A program made the translations under genes and the position numbers. Below are positions 55,701-64,000 of a stretch of DNA of 64,000 nucleotides, in pieces. Within the stretch, counting starts at the first letter, position 1. Every line of letters starts with the position of its first letter. Below the pieces are notes generated by a model that worked only from the letters and a program-made list of their open reading frames with translations, was not told the DNA's origin and did no database searches. The DNA is from Sternotherus odoratus. Its lineage: Eukaryota; Chordata; Testudines; Kinosternidae. The stretch lies in contig JAVMKO010000001.1 in assembly GCA_032164245.1 (NCBI GenBank), forward strand, positions 76,505,892-76,569,891, in the 5' to 3' direction.

Positions 55701-58700
55701 GTTTGCTTGCTTTTTGACCTTTGTTTGCTTGCTTTTTGTCTTTAGGGCCTGTATGACATGGAAGATGATGATGAAAGTGTATCTCCCCTTCCTAGCAAAC
55801 AGATGAAAATCACCACCACAAACAGCTTCCTGCACAACGCGGTAAGGGAGTGTCTCAACAGACCCCACCACACCATGCTCACCTTGGGTGGACATGCAGG
55901 CTGCAACTTTACAGGGCTTATGTTCCTTTGAAGTATGTAAAAGATCCCCTTGGAATGTATTTGCCCTCAGCTCCTCCCTTCCCTTCATGCCTGTGCTTCC
56001 AGCTTTACCATGCAGGTCAAAGGAGTCCAGTTTGGGCTCTGTACAGTTTTATAAGCCTTTTACAGCCAAAACAACTATTTACCATCACTCGCGGGAGATT
56101 CCTGCATGTTGGCTTTTGGCTGTCCCCTTGTGGGGAATAGTTCCTTGAGCCTGGCTCATCATTGTCTGAGCACGCGAGTAGTGGAAACTTGCTGGTCCAA
56201 CTGATCCCAGACTGGACAACTAGAGAATGAGATCCTCCTTGCATTGCAGAATTGCAGCTGGCTGCCTAGTATCACTCACTAACCATCTGGGGAGGGTGGA
56301 AAAGAAGGGAAATAGATGTGGCTGTCCTGGCGTGCACAACCTGGTTTTGTCCATCTAAGTCAGTGGTGAATCAATGCCACTGAACTCCTTGAGTTGCCAG
56401 CATCTGACTAAGATTTAAAACTGAACTCCTGATCACTTGTGGTCATTAAAAATTCCTGGATGTTCTTTTCAAAAGTAGAGATGTTGATTCCAATACACTG
56501 ACCACATTCCAAGCATGATCATTATATTCTGCTGACCTAAAAGTCCCCAAGCAGCCCCCAACTGGAGATGTTATTCTTCACATCTCTTCCTGTGATACTG
56601 GGTTAGTGTTTCTGGAGAAGAATGGCCACTGCATTCTATCCCCTAGATAGCTGAATCTTAATGGACGAGTGATCTCTGCAGGCAGTTTGTAAAGTGCTTT
56701 GGGGTCTTCAGGATGAATAAATGATGAATGAATGAGACTCCTGCACTGGGCAGTGCAGCATGGGGAGGAGGTGACCAGCCATCTGTGGAAAAAGAAGTGG
56801 TTCAGGAATATTTAGAAAAGCTGGACGAGCACAAGTCCATGGGGCCGGATGCGCTGCATCCGAGGGTGCTAAAGGAGTTGGCTGATGTAATTGCAGAGCC
56901 ATTGGCTATTATCTTTGAAAACTCATGGTGATCGGGGGAGGTCCCGGATGACTGGAAAAAGGCTAATGTAGTGCCCATCTTTAAAAAAAGGAAAGGAGGA
57001 GGATCCAGGGAACTACAGGCCAGTCAGCCTCACCTCAGTGCCTGGAAAAATCATGGAGCAGGTCCTCAAGGAATCAATCCTGAAGCACTTAGAGGAGAGG
57101 AAAGTGATCAGGAACAGTCAGCATGGATTCACCAAGGGCAAATCATGCCTGACTAACCTAATTGCCTTCTACGATGAGATAACTGGCTCTGTGGAAAGCA
57201 GTGGATGTGTTGTTCCTTGACTTTAGCAAAGCTTTTGATACGGTCTCCCACAATATTCTTGCCAGCAAGTTAAAGAAGTATGGGCTGGATGAATGAACCA
57301 TAAGGTGGATAGAAAGCTGGCTGGATCGTCGGGCTCAACAGGTAGTGATCAATGGCTCCATGTCTAGTTGGCAGCCGGTATCGAGCGGAGTGCCCCAAGG
57401 GTCGGTCCTGGGGCCGCTTGTATTCAATATCTTTATCAGTGATCTGGAGGATGGTGTAGACTGCACCCTCAGTAAATTTGCAGATGACAGTAAACTGGGA
57501 GGAGTGGTAGATACACTGGAGGGTAGGGATAGGATACGGAGGAACCTAGACAAATTAGAGGACTGGGCCATAAGAAATTTGATGAGGTTCAACAAGGAGA
57601 AGTGCAGAGTCCTGCACTTAGGACGGAAGAATCCCATGCACTGCTACAGACTAGGGACCGAATGGCTAAACAGCAGTTCTGCAGAAAAGGACCTAGGGAT
57701 TACAGTGGATGAGAAGCTGGATATGAGTCAACAGTGTGCCCTTGTTGCCAAGAAGGCTAATGGCATTTTGGGCTCTATAGGGGTATTGCCAGCAAGATCG
57801 AGGGATGTGATTGTTCCCCCTCTATTCGACATTGGTGAGGCCTCATCTGGAGTACTGTGTCCAATTTTGGGGCCCACACTACAAAAAGGATGTGGAAAAA
57901 TTGGAAAGAGTCCAGAGAAGGGGAACCAAAATGATTAGGGGCCTGGAGTGCATGACTTATGAGGAGAGGCTGAGAGAACTGGGATTGTTTAGTCTACAGA
58001 AGAGAAGACTGAGGGGAGATTTGATAGCTGCTTTCAACTACCTGAAAGGGGGTTCTAAAGAGGATGGATCTAGACTGTTCTCAGTGATAGCAGATGACCG
58101 AACAAGGAGTAATGGTCTCAAGTTGCAGTTGGGAAGGTTTAGATTGGATATTAGGAAAAACTTTTTCACTAGGAGGGTGGTGAAGCATTGGAATGGGTTA
58201 CCTAGGGAGGTGGTAGAATCACCTTCCTTAGAGGTTTTTAAGGTCAGGCTTGATAAAGCCCTGGCTGGAATGATTTAGTTGGGGATTGGTCCTGCTTTGA
58301 GCAGTGGGTTGGACTAGATGACCTCCAGAGGTCCCTTCCAACTCCTAATATTTTATGATTCTATGATGTAAAATGAAAATCCTTCTTAACTGAGCTTTAC
58401 TACAGCAATGTGAAAACAAGGACCTTTTAGCAGTGCTTGTCTGCAAGGAGTGGTGGTGGCTTTATTTAGGACTAAATGCATCCCTGAGTGCCTTAGCTGA
58501 TTTCTCCAGCCAGAGAATCTCCAGTAGCTCATAAAGTAATTGGACTGGGAGGGTGTGGCAGCATCTCTGTGTGTGTTGGTAACTCTCTCTGGCCGCTGCT
58601 GCGTGAAAAGGGGTTTCTGCTTGAGAAGGTTACATCTCTCAAGGATGCTTGTATTCACCCTTTCTTTAGGCTGGGCTGAGTGGCAATAAGTTCTCTCTTT

Positions 58701-61700
58701 CCAAGACCGTCCCCCTCACCAAAGTGGTCCAGAATGACACCTATACAGCCCCCCCAGCACCTCTCTCTCCCATTCGGACAAAGGCCCTGACAAACATGTC
58801 CCGGACCTTGGTGACCAAGGAGGAACCACCAAAAGAACCAGCACCTGTTGAGGTGAGTACAGGAAAAGGGGTCTGCCTTCTAGTGGAGACCCTCCACACC
58901 TCTAAAATCTGTCGAGGTGGGCTGGATGAAGAGCTCACCTCCACACCTCCCTTCACACTCTCAACGTGGGATTTATTACTTAGGAGGGTCAAGCCAATCT
59001 AGGTGACTAGAACCCACTTCCAAGCATTCTAAAGCTGAATCTGTCTATGAATCCTCATTTATTGCTAAACAGTAAGAAGAGGGAACACGTGGGCTTCCCA
59101 TCTTGATGCTTTTTTTTTAATTTTCTGTCCCCCAGAAGTCCTGCCAGAATCCATGTTACTAGGATAAAAGATGAGAAATAGGTGGTTACTTGGACACCAA
59201 TAGTGACTTGAGGGACTAATGGGATTTGAGATTTAAGTGACTTATTGTTTACATTTGCAAGACCAAACTAATTGTCACCCTTGTGTTTTGGATGGAAAAA
59301 TTACTTTAGAGACCTATCAGCCGGAAAGATGGGCTTTATCTGTAAAGATCAGTTGGGGTGGGTTTGAGGGAGCTTAGTACCATCTTAGCTTCTCAGCACT
59401 GTTTACTTCTCTCTTCTCCCATTTGCCTTCTGTAGGGCCCTATTTGCTCCAGTTTATTCATGCTTTCTCTTCCATGATGTCTTCTTTGATAGGTTTTGCT
59501 CTGTCCTTCTGCATATGATATGCTCTTCTTTGTGTTGGCAGCCGGCGTTCAGCCCTTTGGAAGGTACAAAGATGACTGTGAACAATCTGCACCCCCGAGT
59601 CACAGAGGAAGACATTGTTGTAAGTGCCATTTATGGTGGGCTCTGTGTGGCTAGAATTTCCCCCATGCTCCATAGGTTTGATTGCACTATGGAGCTGCCC
59701 ACATGTCCTGGCGGCCCCTGTACCGCTTCCTGCAGCGCCCTTTGGCCGGGAACAGTGAACCTCGGCCACTGGGAGCTGCGGGGGGCAATGCCTGCGGATG
59801 GTTAACATAAGCAAAATGTCCCATGGCCTGTAATCAGATTACACTAATGGGCCGCAGGTTGCCCACCACCGACTTGTACAGTAGTAGGTACCTCTAGATT
59901 GACACTCCCAGAGTCTTGAACTACTCAGCTGTGGATGTGGGGGCCCTGAGCCTGGCCCACCCATGGTAAAACCATCAGATCAAAGCAGTAATTCTAATGT
60001 GGCACTGACAGCAATCACAGCCCTGACTTGCTGTCTGTCCTCAGGAGCTGTTCTGTGTGTGTGGAGCTCTAAAGCGAGCCCGTCTCGTGCACCCTGGAGT
60101 GGCTGAGGTGGTCTTTGTGAAGAAGGAAGATGCCATCACAGCATATAAGAAATACAACAACAGATGCTTAGATGGTAAGTTTGAGGCTGGAGTTGAGGGT
60201 GGGGTGCATGAATCAATCAAAGGTTTTCCAGCTCGGTGCAGATTTTAGAAGGTAATTCAGAGTCATCTTGTGCTACTCAAGAGCATCAAGGAATACTACT
60301 GAGAGCTGGACAAAGCAGGTCAGGATTTAATGCTACAGGTTGTATTCAGGTAGTTGAGTATCTCCACTGTCCATCAGTGTAGTTTTCAAAATCTATTTCC
60401 CTAGGGGGGAGGTCTAGCTCAAAGGTACAGTAGCCTCTCGATTATCCAGAATTGGATTAACCAGGATGTGGATTAACCAGAATGTCAAAAAAAATACACG
60501 CAACTCGCACGGCCAGCTCTGGCTTTGCTGTGGCCCCAAGCGCGCACACACAAAAAACCCTACCAGGGCACAGGGAAGTCAGTGAACCAACACCCTTTCC
60601 CCCCGGCACAGGATGGCTGGTGAATCAACCCCCACTCCCCATATTTCCTATGGATGGCGATTATCCAGGATTTTATTAACCAGAATTATTTTTTTCCCTA
60701 TCATCCTGGATAATCGAGAGTCTACTGTAGTACGAGAAAGGGACCGAGAGACTTTTTCCACTGGACTATATAAACTGGAAACATAAATTCCCTGAACATT
60801 AAAATCTCACTAAATGAGGGTCAGTCCATCCTCATTGTTGTATCCATCATCATACTCCACACCTGAACATAGCCATTATATGAACAACATACCCTCATAT
60901 CTCAATGTCTGTACTTCGACCCATTAACCCTCTATCGGGGATATTGTAGGTTGTATTCCTTACACCATCCGATATTAAACCAAACTTCTCACCCCTTGAT
61001 AATCTGTATGTTATTCCTTAATAACCAGAAACTTCCACACTTAAACTCTGTACCATTCACTTTTTTTTTTAAACCATCATCTTAATAAAAATTTAAAATC
61101 TGGTTCCGCTGAAGTGAAGAACACAAAATTCTCCCCATCAGATAAAATTATTGGTGCATCTAATCCAGTATCCTGTCTCTGACCCAGTTAATGCTGGACG
61201 CTTACTAGGAAGGCATAGTGTCCCTGCTTGTACAGTATAATGAACTCCTGTGTTTTGCAGAGGCCTCAAGGCAGATCCAAAGCATTTTGGAAATGAGGGG
61301 GTTGCCAAAATGAATATCAGTCTCTGTATGGCTTTTCAATAGTACAGTGATTCAGCTAATACAATTTATCTATATATTATTGTAGAAGGAAATTTGTTGC
61401 TGACTAGATGGTTATTCACTTGCTCTTTGCCCTTGAGCTTGAGGATTGATGGCTTTTGTAACTTTATCCTAGCAAGCAAAGTCACGTAAGATACAAGCAG
61501 CTCAGAACCAGAGAGTCTCCTGCATCTTTGCTAAGCCATTGCAGCCTGCTCTGTAATTGCCCGGCCAGCTGTTATCCATGTGCTAAAGTGTTATAATTAC
61601 ATTAAGCTCTTATGGTAGCTCTGCTGCTGCTTATATATATGGAGATATCCCTATTTCATAGAGCTGGAAAAACCTTGAAAGGTCATCGAGTCCAGTCCCC

Positions 61701-62753
61701 TGCCTACACTAGCAGGACCAAGTACTGTCCCCTGACAGATTTTTTGCCCAGATCCCTAAATGGCCCCCTGAAGGATTGAACTCACAACCTTGGGTTTAGC
61801 AGGCCAATGTTCAAACCACTGACCTATACCTCCCACCACCGCTTGCTTGCAAGTACTCTGACTTTGCCATGACTCAAGAGTGAAGCTATTGTCTAATAGT
61901 TCCCTACAATTCCCCAGTGTTTGGGGCTGCGTCTGCTCACCTCTGTCTGCTAGCTGGTGTAATGCTGCTTGGGTCCTGCCTTGCTGGAAATATGAAATTT
62001 GGATTTGGATTTTTTTAGGGCAGCCAATGAAGTGCAACCTTCACATGAACGGGAATGTCATCACATCAGATCAGCCAATCTTGCTGTAAGTGCTCAGGGT
62101 GGAAGAGTCAAAAGAATTTGCAGGTTCTGTTTTGGGAGGACTCTTTGAGGTGAGGTACAGGAGGAAAATTTTTCCAGGGTAAATTCTTCTTGCAAGAAAA
62201 TCCTCTGTAGTCCTCTCTCACCTGCACACCTTCAGCTGCACCTAGCCCTGGGTTGCAGATGCTGCCTTTCCACTCAAGGTAAACAAGATGAGACTCCTTC
62301 TAGAGTCCATCAGTGCTAGCCTGACTGGCTGCAGGAATGCTGCTGAGCAGTGGAATGAATTTGCTTGGCATGCACCTGAGTTGAGTGTGCTGCAGTCTGT
62401 TTCCATAGCATCCCTAGCCCCTGCTGGCTCAGGAATGAGATGCTGGGACAGGGAACCCCTCCAAGCATCTCTTAAGCCATGTACCCAATGTCATGGAGGG
62501 GGAACAGTAGCCTCGGAGGCTGCCCTAGACTTATTGTAATGGGAGGTTAACTATTGTGTCTGGTTTTTCATCATGCAGTCGATTAAGCGACACCCCCTCT
62601 GTGAAGAAGGAAGTAGAACCACGGCGGTCAAGTGCAGGTGCCTCCTCAAATCCACCAGCTGAGGTTGACCCTGATACCATTCTGAAGGCGCTTTTCAAAT
62701 CCTCGGCGGCCTCTGTCTCTGTGCAGCCCACAGAATTCAAAATCAAACTCTGA
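43714..62753 (+). CDS. POLDIP3: POLDIP3 / SKAR, polymerase delta-interacting protein 3
   Basis: This nuclear RNA-binding protein joins the exon-junction complex and TREX, recruits S6K1 to spliced mRNA, and binds the p50 subunit of DNA polymerase delta. Coding exons are 43714-43772, 47623-48016, 53147-53224, 55746-55841, 58670-58852, 59542-59619, 60045-60174, 62019-62085 and 62579-62753. All have AG/GT borders and fitting phases, giving 419 residues against 421 in human. The start [14 protein letters not shown] matches the family. Exon 2 carries the repeated DAR motifs ([49 protein letters not shown]). Exon 3 has [11 protein letters not shown]. The RRM spans about residues 279-351 with RNP2 MTVNNL and RNP1 GVAEVVFV. 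The end is [19 protein letters not shown]...EFKIKL. Tandem GT sites occur at the exon 2 donor and a tandem CAGCAG acceptor at exon 3. The ATG lies inside a YY1-type motif. Confidence 0.97.
45021..45532. mobile_element. hAT-like element in POLDIP3 intron 1
   Basis: The ends CAGCATTTCTCAATC and GATTGAGAACTACTG are inverted repeats. The flanks GACTAGTG and GGCTAGTA match at 6 of 8. Confidence 0.65.
45727..46542. mobile_element. hAT-like element in POLDIP3 intron 1
   Basis: The flanks CCTTACAT (45719-45726) and CCTTACGT (46543-46550) match at 7 of 8. The ends CAGGGGTGGGGAAC and GTTCCCCACCCCTC are inverted repeats. Subterminal GGCCATTTGG and CGGGCC blocks are typical of this family. The interior is GC-rich, without transposase. 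Confidence 0.85.
48500..49780. repeat. Repeat cluster in POLDIP3 intron 2
   Basis: Several GC-rich old elements adjoin here. The part 49340-49770 shares the C-rich body seen at 19570-20130. Long open frames here have no splice context and lack conserved motifs. Confidence 0.5.
50773..51509. mobile_element. Tc1/mariner (Tigger-like) element carrying a GC-rich minisatellite
   Basis: TA dinucleotides flank it (50771-50772 and 51510-51511). The ends CAGTGAAACCTCGATTTAAC and GTTAAATCGAGGGTTTACTG are inverted repeats. The 5' arm also holds an inner AT palindrome (50815-50900). The centre, 50940-51410, is about eight imperfect units built from GGGAGCCGGGCGGGAGCTG and its complement, with long C runs. 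No transposase remains. Confidence 0.85.
51712..51942. mobile_element. hAT-like element in POLDIP3 intron 2
   Basis: The ends GAGGGGTTCTCAAACTT and AGTTTGAGAACCGCTG are inverted repeats. The flanks GAGGAGTG and GAATAGTG match at 6 of 8. Confidence 0.65.
54493..54703 (-). repeat. CR1 3' end fragment followed by hAT fragment
   Basis: 54493-54578 matches, on the minus strand, the CR1 3' end (GGAAGGGACCTCGAGAGGTC, TCTAGTCCAGT). 54579-54703 begins CAGGGGTGGGCAGACTA and has CGCGGGCC, like the hAT element at 45727. It lies in POLDIP3 intron 3. Confidence 0.65.
55255..55548. repeat. Harbinger-type MITE with internal palindromes
   Basis: The ends GGGCTGGTCTTCACT and AGTGAGGACAAGCCC are inverted repeats, flanked by TTT. 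Inside are two hairpins: the arms ACTCCAGCTTGC and GCAAGCTGGAGT (55365-55397), and the arms CGCAAACTTCAGCTA and TAGCTGAAGTTGCG (55461-55501). Confidence 0.75.
56730..58370 (+). mobile_element. CR1 LINE, 5'-truncated, in POLDIP3 intron 4
   Basis: This is the 3' half of CR1 ORF2, a non-LTR reverse transcriptase, in the same orientation as POLDIP3. Visible blocks are [23 protein letters not shown] [23 protein letters not shown]-like [42 protein letters not shown], the catalytic FADDSK (57477-57488) and [15 protein letters not shown]. Stops and frameshifts occur near 56929, 57000, 57215 and 57880. The end has the CR1 3' signature (GTTGGACTAGATGACCTCC) and ATTCTATGAT at about 58360. Confidence 0.92.
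59688..59875. repeat. hAT fragment in POLDIP3 intron 6
   Basis: GGCCGGGAACAGTGAAC, CCACTGGGAGCTGCGGGG and GGGCCGCAGGTTGCCCACC are the subterminal blocks of the CAGGGGTGGG-type hAT family. The left end is missing. Confidence 0.6.
60428..60727. mobile_element. Tc1/mariner (Tigger-like) MITE in POLDIP3 intron 7
   Basis: TA flanks at 60426-60427 and 60728-60729. The ends CAGTAGCCTCTCGATTATCC and GGATAATCGAGAGTCTACTG are inverted repeats. Confidence 0.85.
61655..61835 (-). repeat. CR1-type fragment with tRNA-like tail
   Basis: CATAGAGCTGG, AGGTCATCGAGTCCAGTCCC and, further on, GATTGAACTCACAACCTTGG with AAACCACTGACCTAT are the standard reverse-oriented blocks of a turtle CR1 subfamily. The tRNA-like tail is not a tRNA gene. 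It lies in POLDIP3 intron 7. Confidence 0.6.
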
Positions 62754-64000
62754 GAAGGGTGGAGGCGAGCAGTGGACTGGAAAACTTGCTGAAGGCGTGG
62801 AATGGGGAGAATAGCGTGGGAGCGCAGGTGTTACCGTGTTTGCCCACCTTGTGTGTTTTGTTTTCTATGATCTCTATCTTCCTGTACAGTAGTGTTCCCT
62901 CTCATATGTGTATTTTCTGTTTTCATAGTTGGAGTTTTCTTCCACATTTTTCCAAGAAAATAACCTCCCCCTTGCCAGTGAGATATATTACCAAGCATAG
63001 ACCCATGTGTAACTCCCTCCTCTGCTCCACGCCCTCTGGTGCCCAGCTATTAAAAGTGCACCTAGAGACTTTGAGGGAAGGGGAATGATAAACTGCACCT
63101 CTTGTCCTCCAGCTAACAATCTCTGACTGAATGGTGAAGCCCCTCTGTTATTGTCCATTGATACCAGATTTAATTTTTAAAGCTTCTGCATTTGGGTTGG
63201 AGCCCTGTGTGATGCTCAGAAGCAAGTGGCATTTTGACAGTTTAGTCTCACATGTACCTGGTAGGATACAACTTCTGCCTGGCTGTTAGATGCTTTGCTG
63301 AGCAGCAGCTGTGACTCTTGGAAGCACTGAGAAGAATCCGGCTCCCCTGTTTATCAGCCAATGGAAGAGTTTGGGCTGGGGGGAGGATATATGCACAGGT
63401 GCAGGCATACCGTATCTATCTGCTGTCACAATTAAACCTCTGCTATTGTCCTGGCCAAGTTCAGCATTCATTACCGAACTGAGGGGGAGAAAATAGCTCA
63501 GGCTTCTGTGTAATGTGAATATATCAGCTCCTTAGGGTGCCCCAGGGTGATCTGCCCTTTCCTCCCCCTTTCTGGACTGACTTCATGTGAGAGCAGGGAC
63601 TTTGACCAGAAACACAAGCAATCAAGTGTTTCCCTTCCCCTTAGGTTGAATCATATCATGTTCTCCCAACCCTGCTGTCCCTCTAGGGACATGAGCTTTT
63701 TTATTGGATGAGATGGAGACTGGGAAGTTCTTCTAGCATCTCCAGTCCAATTTTCTGGAGAGCAGTGGGCTGGGGATTAAGTCATGTACTAATAGGTAGG
63801 AAGTAATCCTCTTGTCCACCGGCTCTCAAGGAGTATCAATTGTAAAAGGGCTCAACGTGAACTATGCTTGGCCGCTATGCAGAACAGCTGCTCATGTACA
63901 TGGGCTGGAAGGATGGTGGAGGCACTTCATGGGCTCAGAGGGAGGGATGTTGGGAAAACAGTGTAAGGGATACATCAGAGAGGGGAGCATGGAAACCAAG
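62754..64000 (+). other. POLDIP3 3' UTR and downstream
   Basis: No AATAAA follows the stop codon within the window. ATTAAA at 63431-63436 is a candidate variant signal. Recognisable repeats are absent here, which fits a long 3' UTR that may extend past the window. Confidence 0.5.

Noticed and set aside
57345..58278. Reverse transcriptase frames as a host gene
   Set aside because: Clear CR1 ORF2 with stops and frameshifts and a CR1 3' end; an ordinary LINE copy.
61770..61830. tRNA-like sequence (ATTGAACTCACAACC, ACCACTGACCTAT)
   Set aside because: It follows CR1-type blocks and lacks a foldable cloverleaf; it is the tail of a dispersed repeat, not a tRNA gene.

Overview
The window is nuclear DNA of an amniote, most likely a turtle (a crocodilian is the main alternative). 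The signs are GT-AG introns, CpG-poor DNA with one CpG island, CR1 LINE copies, short Penelope-like insertions, a tRNA-like SINE fragment, and many hAT, PIF-Harbinger and Tc1/mariner non-autonomous elements of the kind that fill turtle genomes. Everything here was read by eye; no search was run.

Layout. (1) 1-5707, minus strand: the 5' coding exons of an HSPA12-like (HSP70-12 family) gene, running off the left edge. (2) 6150-17743, plus strand: copy A of a nine-exon gene whose C-terminal half resembles the conserved domain of the mitochondria-eating protein Mieap (SPATA18). It starts about 440 bp from the HSPA12-like gene, head to head. Its first exon is broken; exons 2-9 are open. (3) 17800-25547: a gene-free spacer built of nested repeats. 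(4) 25584-35191, plus strand: copy B, a tandem paralogue with a good start codon but a dead exon 5, whose skipping would keep the frame. (5) 35250-43120: repeats, including a PIF-Harbinger element that still carries a Myb/SANT reading frame. (6) 43124-43544: the U12 minor-spliceosome snRNA gene (RNU12) on the minus strand, with recognisable snRNA promoter elements and a 3' box. (7) 43714-62753, plus strand: POLDIP3 (SKAR), nine coding exons giving 419 residues, sharing a CpG island head to head with RNU12.

Two divergent pairs therefore organise the window: HSPA12-like with the Mieap-like copy A, and RNU12 with POLDIP3. The RNU12/POLDIP3 arrangement is, to my knowledge, the same in mammals. 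POLDIP3 couples mTOR/S6K signalling and the exon-junction complex to translation of spliced mRNA, so both members of that pair serve RNA processing.

The most informative part is the tandem Mieap-like pair. The copies decayed at different exons, share tracts far more alike than their surroundings (probable gene conversion), and act as filled-site and empty-site controls for several transposon insertions.
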